Of a stretch of DNA of 21,022 nucleotides, positions 1 through 7,889 are shown piece by piece; position 1 is the stretch's first letter; the number at the start of each line of letters is the position of its first letter. This DNA is from Sphacelaria rigidula (Eukaryota > Phaeophyceae > Sphacelariales). Under the pieces are notes generated by a model. That model saw nothing but the letters and a program-made list of their open reading frames with translations, did not search any database and was not told the origin of the DNA. The stretch is taken from positions 1-21,022 of the forward strand of contig CAXNAA020000472.1 of NCBI GenBank assembly GCA_964200075.2. Reading direction: 5' to 3'. The translations under genes and the position numbers were made by a program.

Positions 1-97
1 TGCTCCGTCCCGGCTTTGTAGGGATGCGAGGTCAATGGTCTAATGACTATGGCATGCATGATCATGAGTACACCCAAAAAGTGCGAGAGTGTCACAC

Positions 98-171
98 GAA
101 CCATCATTCCTCATCGAATTCTCAACGAATTTGTACAAGGTCACGCACTACGTGCTCAGCTGATGAGCAGC
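98..171 (+). repeat. diverged direct repeat, copy 1 of 2
   Basis: This stretch is matched by 553-630. The best-aligned core (111-165 against 569-623) has 55 positions and about 10 mismatches by eye, sharing TCATCGA, TTTGT.CAAGGT, ACGCA.TACGT and CTCAGCTGATG. Most differences are transitions. In one frame the copies both read FVQG..., but stops follow in the second copy. I read it as an old interspersed repeat of unknown class. Confidence 0.65.
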
Positions 172-318
172 TACGGCTTGAGCTGTGTATTGTTGGTTTG
201 CGGTGGGAGTCAGTTCCTCAGGTTCACCATTGACTATGATGAGTTGTGTCAAGCCTTTGTACATGTCCCTGCCATCTATGTCCCTCTTCGGGCTGAACAC
301 AAGAGAAAAAGGTCAATT

Positions 319-370
319 GTAGAATCGGCATTATTTTCACTTGAAAATCGAATCGGCATCATGTTCATTG
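319..370 (+). repeat. short dispersed repeat, AATCGGCATC family, copy 1
   Basis: The sequence AGAATCGGCATTATTTTCAC, followed by TTGAAAATCG and AATCGGCATCATGTTCA, recurs at 4424-4477 in the same orientation. A shorter part recurs at 4729-4758 in the opposite orientation. The motif AATCGGCATCAT occurs twice within a copy, so the unit is itself an internal duplication. Confidence 0.6.
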
Positions 371-552
371 GACAGACACATCAGAAGACACTGGATGAAA
401 TACAGCTGCTACTACCACTTGACAGTATACATACTAGTTTTATATACATTGACTGTAAGGTTGCGGCGGTATTCCCGTCTTCTTCAAATTTGAATCGACA
501 TCATCTCAACGGGCGCTGACCCTTTGCGTGTGTCTGCTGTGCGCGCGTCCCA

Positions 553-630
553 GACAAATCATCGTTTCTCATCGAGTTCTGAACAGGTTTGTGCAAGGTT
601 ACGCAATACGTACTCAGCTGATGCGCTGCT
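553..630 (+). repeat. diverged direct repeat, copy 2 of 2
   Basis: Partner of 98-171, same orientation, about 455 bp downstream. It has a short extra segment near its left end. No terminal repeats or target duplication could be recognised around either copy. Confidence 0.65.
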
Positions 631-654
631 CCCGCTTTTTATTTTAACTATGCC

Positions 655-760
655 ATGTGCTACTACACAACGCACGTATCTGTCACCGGTGCTCATGTAT
701 CTAGGCTGTCGGTCCGTTGAGCGTGGCGGCGAAAGCCGCGGAAACCCTTGTACATCTTAT
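655..760 (+). repeat. dispersed repeat with TTGAGCGTGGCGGCG core, copy 1
   Basis: The block TCATGTATCT....TCGGT.C.TTGAGCGTGGCGGCG.AAGCC is shared with 5815-5905 in the same orientation. The best-matched part is 716-735. It ends near CCCTTGT in both copies. Class unknown. Confidence 0.55.
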
Positions 761-826
761 TTCTTTTTTGAGATCATCCTCCCCGCCTGCCCGACCGTGA
801 GGTGAGCCTAGACACCCTTCCCCGGC

Positions 827-837
827 GGGGGGGGGGG
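827..837 (+). repeat. G homopolymer
   Basis: A run of 11 G residues immediately left of the duplicated coding-like segment at 844. It may be a slippage-prone tract or a trace of a junction. Confidence 0.9.
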
Positions 838-843
838 AGGGAA

Positions 844-1132
844 CGTATCCGCCGTTTCGTGAGCGGACTATATGATACTTACGAACGCATGAGAGCTATC
901 GTCCAAACATTGACACCCCTCTAAATATCCCGAGGATAGTCAGGAGCACCACCGTTCGTTTGCGCAAGATTAAAACAGTGGATAGGATCTCCGGGAACAG
1001 CAACTTCCCTTTACCTGAAAAACTCGTGGGCCCAACCTCCACATGAGACACCACTGATAAACTGAAGATGTTTTCCGTGTAGTCGACGTGCCAAGCACTA
1101 CGTTTTCAACTCCTGAACTTCTGAATGAACTG
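844..1132 (+). pseudogene. decayed coding segment, copy 1 (partner of 2088-2386)
   Basis: This segment aligns over its whole length with 2088-2386. Its first part reads in frame with the partner through a stretch ending IV.TLTP; then two separate 2-base losses shift the frame and bring stops. The later part (from 963) is again in register with the partner, and carries its own TGA and TAG. Many differences from the partner fall at third codon positions, for example the first four substitutions (CGC/CGT, ATT/ATC, CGA/CGC, TTT/TTC). This suggests an ancestral protein-coding sequence that was duplicated and then broke independently in each copy. I do not recognise the protein family. It could be a retrotransposon, an endogenous viral remnant or a host pseudogene. 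Confidence 0.5.
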
Positions 1133-1726
1133 TAATAGCCACGAGAAGTCGGTCGAGCTGGGACAGGAACCAGCACTTTGGAGGAAGCGTATACGACGAG
1201 AGGTCTAACGACAGCTGAGTGAGAGAGCGCCTGTAAGACAAGAAAAATGCCAAGACAAGCGTACGTCGAATCTGCGAGCGGTAACCAACCTGCAGCAGGA
1301 CCTTCAATAGACAGCCATCACAGCTGATCAAGACCCACGTCAAACAGGACGAGAGCAACCATGCTGCCGCAGGTTTACCGATTTCTCGTACTCCCTTCGA
1401 AAGGGTTCTCGGTGTGTCTTGGGCAAAATCTTCATTACCCCGCTCAGTCATCATTTCACTCTCTGTTTGTATCTCTTCCCGCTCCGATCTTTTGCGTTCT
1501 TATCCAATGTTCGTTTCCCAGACTCTGTCAGATAACCACATCTTGTACTCAAACTCTAACCCGCAATGCGCCCGCTCTTCTTCAATCAGTTGAAAAACCG
1601 ACTTCCTACTGTAGTCCCTAGTTGACCCCGCCATCGCACGAGTCCTTGACCGAGTTTTGCTAGGATGATCAGATTTAACGTGCTTCAGGTGCATCGTCGT
1701 GATAAGCAGGTGGTCGGGCCAGGTCA
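1133..1726. other. stretch without recognised feature
   Basis: Both strands carry open frames of about 60-118 codons that overlap each other, but none shows a recognisable motif or a repeat partner elsewhere in the window. I see no gene, RNA or mobile-element signature. Confidence 0.5.
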
Positions 1727-1877
1727 TTGTTGATAGAAAACCGTGTAGTATATAAGATGCGTTCAGTACTCGAAGTGAGGACACAAAACAAAGTGCTCGA
1801 ACACGAAACAACCCTGAACACTGTGGGGGAAGCTGACATCATCGAACTGCCCAACATTTGGAACAAAATCCCTAATC

Positions 1878-2824
1878 TTGCCTTCTCTGGATCCTTGCTG
1901 CAAGCATGATATCGGGCATACCTTCATCCGGGTCACGGTAATATCCCAAATAAACAATTTATTCTTCTATCAGCCATTCCCCCAAATGACGCGATTCAAT
2001 ATTGATATGTTTTTCCCCTGCATTCAGGTACATGTCTCATGCATACGTATTTCAACCTTGAGCGTGAGTATATTCGATCAGGGGTGGCGCATTCGACGTT
2101 TTGTGAGCGGACTACATGATGCTGGTGGACGCATGAGAGCTATCGTCAAAACATTGACACCCTTCCTATATGATCCCGAAGATAGTCAAGAGCACTATTT
2201 TGTTCGTTTGCGCAAAAGGTCAAAACGGTGGATAGCATCTCCTGGGACGCCTACTTTCCTATTCCTGGAAACGTCATGGAACTAACTTCGACACGAGACA
2301 TCACTAATGCACTGAGGTTGTTTTCTTTGTCGTCGTACGTGCCATACACTACAGTTTCAACTCTTGATGAGGTCTTGATGTACTGAAAGTACAAAAATAA
2401 CACAAGGGCAACATTAGCCCGCAACCTCGTCCAAATTCACATGAATTGGTCAGAACCCGTCCATTCCGTTCTGAAAGTTCATGTAGCGTCTGCGAAGCCG
2501 GACGTTACCAGGTTTGGCAGCAAGTTCTTCCTACCGCCCCCACTAACTCAACAGCGTAGATGCGATTCCCTCGTTCATTCTTCAATAGCCCATCTTGAAT
2601 ACCCCGAATTGATAATGCCGTACGTAAAATGGTCATTCTACATTCAAAGGGGGATGAATATCGCAGGGGGAACCTCGGATCCAGCGTCTTCACCAAATTT
2701 CTCGCCGGAATATGTTTCTTCTTCTCGATTCTTCAAAACTGAGCCCGCGAGACTTTGGCCTAGTCAAGGGCGTGTTGGATATAGTATTCCCTATGGTAGG
2801 TTATTTCGAAAAACCGTGTTCTAA
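1878..2824 (+). pseudogene. decayed protein-coding region containing copy 2 of the duplicated segment
   Basis: A protein-like frame runs from about 1878 to about 2219, then continues in another frame from about 2219 to 2824 with one in-frame TGA at 2384-2386. The change of frame falls at a 2-base surplus (CGCAAAAGGTC here, CGCAAGATT in the other copy at 963), so a short insertion explains it. After the TGA the same frame stays open for about 145 codons. The first-frame TTG at 1878 is only the first possible initiation codon, not a supported start. Recognisable local features are an RRFVSGL stretch near 2094, a PEDSQEH stretch near 2178 and a WDAYFPIPG stretch near 2245. None of these let me name a family. 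Exon boundaries are not evident. An alternative is chance open frames, but conservation in the second copy makes that less likely for 2088-2386. Confidence 0.45.
2088..2386 (+). repeat. duplicated segment, copy 2 of 2
   Basis: Direct repeat of 844-1132, about 1.24 kb downstream. Similarity begins at CGCATTCGACG/CGTATCCGCCG and fades after GTACTGA/GAACTGTAA. Identity is roughly three quarters to four fifths by eye. The two copies differ in length by small 2-base gaps. Confidence 0.75.
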
Positions 2825-2836
2825 GCATCCATAACT

Positions 2837-2957
2837 CGAGTAGATATTGAGATCGTTCCAAACAACACCCCGCTATCGGGTATAGTATTGTGATCGTACC
2901 TAACTCTACCCAATATTCGGGTAGAGGTTGGAGATCGGACCGTCGCGACACAAAATT
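2837..2957 (+). repeat. minisatellite, three units of about 40 bp
   Basis: Units start at 2837, 2877 and 2918 and share the pattern CG.GTAGA..TTG.GATCG..CC.AAC followed by CTACCC..TATT. The third unit decays in its right half. Unit lengths are 40, 41 and 40. Confidence 0.75.
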
Positions 2958-3053
2958 CGGCGGAGAAAATGTCCGGATATTTACCCTATCCAACACACTC
3001 TTGTCCGGATTACGGCGGGAATTCCCCTGGGTGCATCGCTTACTCGCAAACCC

Positions 3054-3114
3054 CTGGAATCGCTCAACTTGCAAAGGGTTAGAGTTACTCTTTGCCTTGG
3101 AATCGCTCAAATTT
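3054..3114 (+). repeat. short direct repeat pair around GGAATCGCTCAA
   Basis: CTGGAATCGCTCAACTT at 3054-3070 recurs as TTGGAATCGCTCAAATTT ending at 3114, 42 bp apart. The spacing resembles the 40-bp period just upstream, so this may be a further decayed part of the same minisatellite. Confidence 0.55.
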
Positions 3115-3468
3115 GACGGAGGCGCGAAGCGCCAGACCTTGTATCAATAATACCGTTTGTCTCTGATGTTTAACACTTAGACAACGAGCGTCGCCTCGGA
3201 ACCGTTTCAAAGGCTGACGGTCCGGAGACATCCGGGGGTTTCCAGTGCGCGGGGGAGATCTGTCCGCAGAGCAGTCGGGAAGCTCACCAAGCGAACCATG
3301 TGTATTTGGAAGTTTCCCGCGGAAAATTCTGAGCCAGGAATGAGCCCCGCGAGGCACGGAATAACCATTTTGACCAATCACGGCCGTCAAAATGGGCACG
3401 TAGTTTCCCTACAGGTGGACTACTTCGCTGTCTAGCGGTATTTATCATCTTGGTCATGTCAATTCAAG
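3115..3468. other. stretch without recognised feature
   Basis: Nothing recognisable. Minor GC-rich section around 3200-3350. Overlapping open frames on both strands lack motifs. Confidence 0.5.
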
Positions 3469-3640
3469 AATAGATTACACGTGTGTTGTCGTCCCATCTA
3501 TTCTAGACGCCGGTCTACACCTTTCGGTATATGTTGGCGCACCAGCCGAGGTCACATAATAGGAAGGCCAACACAGGAGTTTCTTCTCCTTTGTTTGTTT
3601 CCATTCTTTACGTGGGCACACAAAAACACGTTTTGTACGC
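3469..3640 (-). mobile_element. SINE family A fragment (copy A3, 3' part only)
   Basis: Read on the minus strand, this matches the 3' half of the SINE at 7391-7776. Shared blocks include TGTTGGCCTTCCT, CCTCGGCTG.TGCGCC, ACATATACCGAAA and GTGTAGAC.GGC. The tRNA-like head is absent, as expected for a 5'-truncated retroposon. At its 5' side (about 3632) it abuts the inverted repeat arm at 3632-3806. Confidence 0.7.
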
Positions 3641-3806
3641 TGCTCGTGGTCTTGGACGCCTGGCTGACGCCTCGTGTGTTGCCAGCGTAGGTTCACACTG
3701 TCTGCAGTGTTGTTGTGGAACACCAAGCAGAGGCATCAGCAGCATACAGTAAATTGTGTTTGGTGGAGAGCGATTGAATGCTGACTGTTTCTTGCCGTTG
3801 TATTCA
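3632..3806 (-). repeat. left arm of imperfect inverted repeat
   Basis: The minus strand of this segment matches the plus strand of 4872-5045. The strongest block is TGCTGATGCCTCTGCTT.GTGTTCCACA.CAACACTGC, with ATCGCTCTCCAC upstream and CTGGCAACAC / CTGACAACAC downstream. In one frame both arms encode the peptide pattern LLMPLL.VPQQHC. Weaker similarity may extend outward to about 3900 and 4770. Confidence 0.75.
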
Positions 3807-4423
3807 GCGGAGACATACCGGAAACATACTGACTGTGCGCTAGAGACTGCACGGTCAAAACCGTTCAGGGGTTCTCCGGAACTATTCTCATGTAGATGCC
3901 CAGCATCCACATGATTATGAAAAACGGCGTTTTGTGTAGCGAAAAACAGAGCTGGTCCGAACCCCAAATGTGGCATCGTCCGTCTCCGTCCACCTGCAGG
4001 GGGATCGATGCCTAAGGGTAAAACGGAGCAGGACCATGCCCTGCCCTGCCTGCGACAGGCCAGCATTTCATCATCTCGAGCTTTGAGAGGCCTGCATTTT
4101 GTCGTTACTTGCTTTCAGGGTGCATCTTTTTCTGAAAAAACTTTCAGCGCTAGAGAGATATTCCGCTTGACAATAAGGGGCGCTCTGTTTTTACTTCGGT
4201 TTTGAAGCACATATGCTTTTCGGGCTGAATTCTGCATGCTACTATGGCGTTGCGATGCGTTTCGTTCCACGAGTTGTGCGCGTCTAAGTTTCTGTTCTTC
4301 TGGAAACTATACGTAGCTGCGGCTACCTTTTTATACTGCGGCGACACATGGTGACGGTTTTGATCCTTTAACCGCCGGGCGTGCCGCCATCTCTCTCGAG
4401 CGCTCGCAGACCATATTCATATG

Positions 4424-4477
4424 TGGAATCGGCATCTTTTTCAATCGAAAATGTAATCGGCATCATGTTCACTTGAG
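4424..4477 (+). repeat. short dispersed repeat, AATCGGCATC family, copy 2
   Basis: Matches 319-370 in the same orientation, including the double occurrence of AATCGGCATC and the ATGTTCA block. A third, shorter copy lies inverted at 4729-4758. Confidence 0.65.
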
Positions 4478-4528
4478 AATCTGCGAAAAACATTTCACTT
4501 GACTTTCACGGTATGAAAACGTCTGCGT

Positions 4529-4590
4529 GCAACCGCTCTCCACTGAATACAGTCTGGTTTCGAGGCAGGGCTGGCACGCCTCAACTGTGA
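4529..4590 (+). repeat. CGCTCTCCACTGAATACAGTCT repeat, unit 1
   Basis: The block CGCTCTCCACTGAATACAGT, followed by CTGGTTTCG.GGCAGG, recurs at 4802 (CGCTCTGCACTGAACACAGT) and at 4905 (CGCTCTCCACTGAGCACGGT). The third occurrence lies in the right arm of the inverted repeat. The units are not evenly spaced (about 273 and 103 bp). Confidence 0.6.
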
Positions 4591-4728
4591 CTGGATCCTC
4601 GATCGCATCGCGTCATCTTTTCTCCTTATTTTCATTTCTTTGCACTACTGCTGCAGCTGCTGCTGTTACTTTGCCGTACGTGCGACTTTTCGTTACCGTC
4701 ACTGGCGGGATACAACGGTTTTCAGTGC

Positions 4729-4758
4729 TTTTTCAAGTGAGAATGATGCCGATCCCAC
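4729..4758 (-). repeat. short dispersed repeat, AATCGGCATC family, inverted copy 3
   Basis: On the minus strand this reads GGGATCGGCATCATTCTCAC followed by TTGAAAAA, matching copies 1 and 2. Together with 4424-4477 it forms an inverted pair about 250 bp apart. Confidence 0.6.
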
Positions 4759-4801
4759 AGAGGGACCCCTCCGCCCGTGGTACGGAACCTCCAGCGTTTC
4801 A

Positions 4802-4850
4802 TCGCTCTGCACTGAACACAGTCTACTTTCGGAGCAGGCACACCTCGAGC
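4802..4850 (+). repeat. CGCTCTCCACTGAATACAGTCT repeat, unit 2
   Basis: Second occurrence of the unit described at 4529, followed by CTACTTTCGGAGCAGGCACAC, close to the CTGGTTTCGAGGCAGGGCTGG that follows unit 1. Confidence 0.6.
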
Positions 4851-4871
4851 GTGTTTCGAGCGATGCTAAAT

Positions 4872-5045
4872 TAATACAAGGGCATGAAACGGTGAGCGTG
4901 CCATCGCTCTCCACTGAGCACGGTCTACTGCACGCTGCTGATGCCTCTGCTTAGTGTTCCACAGCAACACTGCGAGTACAGACGTGTGAAGCTATGCTGA
5001 CAACACAAGAGAAGCCAGGCAGGCGGCAAAGACTACGGGCAGACC
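4872..5045 (+). repeat. right arm of imperfect inverted repeat
   Basis: Pairs with the minus strand of 3632-3806. The arms are about 175 bp each and separated by about 1.07 kb, so a transcript through both could fold into a long stem. The intervening DNA holds the AATCGGCATC repeats and two more CGCTCTCCACTGA units, so this is better described as a cluster of one old repeat family in both orientations than as a defined transposon with terminal repeats. Confidence 0.75.
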
Positions 5046-5217
5046 CAAAAGGAAGCTCTTTGCTCATATTATTTTCTATGGTTACGTGACCGTTACCCGA
5101 ATGTTCATAAACGGCTGCGCTGCGAGGTACTTCATCAGTAGTATCTGAGTGGAAACAACATGACAATCCTGATCAGTGATGGGCATCACATCAAGAAATA
5201 TATATGTACCATAATCG

Positions 5218-5400
5218 TTCGATTTTTTTTTCATACATCAATAGCAACAGATGTGTCGAGTTTTTTTTCGTGATATCATGATACCACATCATACCACGCA
5301 TCATGCAATGTATCGCACTATACATATATGATATATCACATGATACGTGATTTGATATGTGATAGTGATATGATATGCAGTATGGTACGGTACCTAGGAA
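5218..5400. repeat. AT-rich cryptic simple repeat
   Basis: Repeated TGATA/TATCA words occur in both orientations, for example ATATGATATATCACATGATA and GATATGTGATAGTGATATGA. A poly-T run starts at 5223 and another near 5260. No regular period is visible. Local self-complementarity is high. Confidence 0.6.
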
Positions 5401-5429
5401 GGTTCGTGAGCATGCCACGGTATATCGGA

Positions 5430-6585
5430 TCAAATGCCATACTCTATTGAGCTGTTACCAGGCGAATAGCGTGGAATACAGTCACATGCTTTAACCCTTT
5501 GACTGTAAGCCTCCTCGGAGCTGCCATACGAGTACTGTCTGCACCTACTTGTGCTGTACCACTGCGCCGTACTTCAGTCATCCTACTGCACTGTACTCCT
5601 GTGCGACTACTGCCCCGGAAAGAAAAACGACCGAGGGGTTCTCGGTGCGCTCAGATGTTGATGTGTATGTGTGCGCGCTGGCGCATGTGTAGTGTTTCAA
5701 CGACACGCCGCAGTCAGCACAGGACCGTACAGCCGTACACCCTAAGCTTTGGTATCTGTGGCTGGATGCAATTCATCAATAGTGTAGTGATGTATTGTAC
5801 TGTAACAGGATAACGTCGTACACTACCCCAAATTGTCATGTATCTTTGAACTCGGTACATTGAGCGTGGCGGCGTAAGCCACCCTACCCCTTGTGGATAT
5901 ATATACACGGGTAAATATCCAATAGGTGAACAAACAGCCGATAGGACACTACTCAAAAGTTACCTCAAAAAAGTGCACGAGCCAGGCATTAACTGTTCGC
6001 GGTTGTGCGCGTCATCATTTTTAGTACACGCACGAGCATAACAAATATAATCTGTAACGTTTCGAAAGTGTTCCCTCGTTTCAACACACTGAGAACGCGC
6101 CATAGCACGCTACTTTTATTCAAACACAATACATGAAAAACATCATGCTGGCGGTCACCACGATGAAGGTATGTTTGTAGCACTATATGCTTGCCATTGA
6201 GGTACAATCACCGGATCAGAATCGTTCCTACGCCACCTCTTTTTTTGTACACCTCTACGTGTATTGAAACACAGCGTTGAAAAGCGTTCCGAGAAGCAAA
6301 CCACCACCCCCACAATGCCTGATGGTTTTGCATGATGTACAGCTGAGCTGCTATAACCAGAGGAACATTGCAATCGCACCTTAGGATCGACAAAAACTGC
6401 GAGAGAGTATAGGTTTTCAACTCGACGGGGCAAAACTGCTGTTACTGGCCAAAACAGTAGTAGCATATGTTTACCCACCACTAACCATCATATTTTCACA
6501 TGACACTCTCGAGCAAACAAACGATGCACAATTATCAAAACGGACACAAGATGAACAGCCACACTTGCCTGCAGACGCAGCGCCG
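5430..6585. other. long stretch with no gene recognised
   Basis: Apart from the repeat copy at 5815-5905 I see no recognisable feature. Around 5530-5600 the words GTACT, CTGTGC and CTACTG recur irregularly. Open frames up to 108 codons overlap on both strands without motifs. Confidence 0.5.
5815..5905 (+). repeat. dispersed repeat with TTGAGCGTGGCGGCG core, copy 2
   Basis: Same-orientation partner of 655-760. Shared blocks are TCATGTATCT, CTCGGTAC.TTGAGCGTGG, CGGCG.AAGCC and CCCTTGT. Confidence 0.55.
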
Positions 6586-6589
6586 CCTT

Positions 6590-6790
6590 TGAAAGACCGC
6601 TTCATGCGTCGCAAGCTCTGTCTCCCGACCGGAGCTGCGGAGGGATCCGGCCGGGTCGCGACAGGAGTTCGGGGCGGAACCGGAAGCATCGGTCCGACCT
6701 CGTCCAGTTTCGCGCGGTGCGCCGGGTCCAACTGATCCGTTTTGTCCTGTTTTGTTATCGCATGTTTTGTTCCGGAGGGCGGCACGGAGG
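6590..6790. other. CpG-rich block
   Basis: CpG dinucleotides are much denser here than on either side (for example 6630-6735, with CGACCGG, GGCCGGGTCGCGAC, CGCGCGGTGCGCCGGG). It could be an exon, a promoter-associated island or a GC-rich repeat fragment. A minus-strand frame (6471-6899, 142 codons) covers it, but nothing in it is recognisable, so I do not call a gene. Confidence 0.4.
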
Positions 6791-6984
6791 TTGTTGCGAG
6801 GCAGCTTCTTGTGTCTGTCATGCATCGTCTGCACGAGAGAACTTGGCTTAGCACACGGTGTTCTCTATTTTGATCCCTTGGGTGACCTGGTGCGTCCATC
6901 TGTACGTTGAACGAGTGTCATTTTTCACGTGGAACAGGATGACTGTGAGGCCTGATGACCCATCTTCTGGCGCCTTAAAGGGCT

Positions 6985-7000
6985 ATCTATCACGATAGAT
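6985..7000. other. short perfect hairpin
   Basis: ATCTATC (6985-6991) and GATAGAT (6994-7000) are perfect complements separated by AC. The flanks (GGCGCCTTAAAGGGCT on the left, GTTACCGCCCAGCCTCCGG on the right) read like part of a dispersed repeat, but no second copy is in this window. Confidence 0.5.
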
Positions 7001-7390
7001 GTTACCGCCCAGCCTCCGGAGTCCAATTGATACACCAATAGCCAGTTAGGGATTGTCTTACCGTAACCCAAAACATATTTGAAGAAAAAAAAAACATTTG
7101 ACGAAATACGCCTGGTGATCAAAAGATGCTGATCAGCTTCCACTCATGAAGTACTGCAGCAGCGGCCGACCACGAGGCGTGAATCGCCAAATGATTCTTC
7201 AAACGATTTTTCGGGGTCCGGGAAAATAGAGCCTTAGGGCAGAGAAGGTTGTGGATGCGGATCCTGAAAGATATGGTGTTTTTCGTCACAACCTGGTTTC
7301 CATCGTTTGGATAGCGTGAGGATGCACGTGGATAGCGAAGGCAAATTCGACCAAAGTCAACGCGGTGTGGAAATACTCGACACCCTGGAC

Positions 7391-7776
7391 AATAGATTGT
7401 GTGGTGTGCTGTGCTATGTTGCCATCTCACTAGTCTGGATGCCAGTCTACACGTTTCGGTATATGTGGGCGCATCAGCCGGGGTCATACAGGAGGAAGGC
7501 CAATACAGGAAATCTTCCTTTTTTTCTCTTGTTTTAGTTTTCCATCTTCCTTGTGCGGTGCTTGCCTTTTTATTATCGCGAGATGGGTTCACCGGTCCCG
7601 TTCCTTCGTCGACCGTGATCTCGATCTTTGTGCACCCACGACATAGTCGCTCTCCCATGTTATTGGGCATGATGTGAGAAAAATCCCAAATCGTGTGACT
7701 GCACCGAGATTCGAACCCACGACCCAACCGTCAGAAGGTTCAGGGGGGTACCCACTGAGCCACCGGGGCGACCGGC
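7391..7776 (-). mobile_element. SINE family A, near-complete copy (A1), tRNA-headed
   Basis: On the minus strand the element begins with a tRNA-like head (about 7775 to 7695). It reads GCCCCGG, then the A-box TGGCTCAGTGGG, a stem-loop AACC-TTCTGAC-GGTT, then the B-box GGTTCGAATC. The acceptor and D stems do not close, so this is not a functional tRNA gene. The loop reads CTG at the anticodon position, so a glutamine-type tRNA origin is possible but unproven. A non-tRNA body follows, ending with the block conserved in 3469-3640 and 8048-8290. The body includes an A-rich section (about 7500-7540, minus strand). A minus-strand frame of 202 codons (7119-7727) spans the body; it is a by-product of the repeat and not a gene. 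SINEs of this kind are transcribed by RNA polymerase III and move using proteins of a partner LINE. Confidence 0.8.
7708..7762 (-). promoter_or_regulatory. internal Pol III promoter of SINE A1 (A and B boxes)
   Basis: The A-box (minus strand of 7751-7762, TGGCTCAGTGGG) fits TRGCNNAGYNGG. The B-box (minus strand of 7708-7717, GGTTCGAATC) fits GGTTCGANTC. The 33-nt gap between them is normal for tRNA-type promoters. This copy has the best preserved boxes in the window. Confidence 0.75.
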
Positions 7777-7826
7777 TAGGAAACTATGTCATAAAAAAAT
7801 GTATTGCGTGTAGTATGGAATATATT

Positions 7827-7842
7827 GTCTATTGCAATAGAC
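7827..7842. other. perfect 16-bp palindrome inside a larger inverted repeat
   Basis: GTCTATTGCAATAGAC equals its own reverse complement. Outside it, TATTGCGT (7802-7809) and ACGCAATA (7841-7848) are perfect complements, giving an alternative, longer stem. The site lies between SINE A1 and SINE fragment B3. Confidence 0.6.
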
Positions 7843-7889
7843 GCAATAGTCGACACTTACGCATTACACTGTTGACAATGTCATCTATT

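Noticed and set aside
152-170. CTGATGAG as a hammerhead ribozyme core
   Set aside because: No downstream GAAA with a closing stem, and no cleavage-site stem.
7119-7727. 202-codon minus-strand frame
   Set aside because: It runs through SINE A1 and its flank. The peptide simply translates the repeat body, which is shared with two other copies that do not keep the frame.
7695-7776. Functional tRNA gene
   Set aside because: Pol III boxes are good, but the acceptor stem and D stem do not pair, and the sequence continues into a repeat body.
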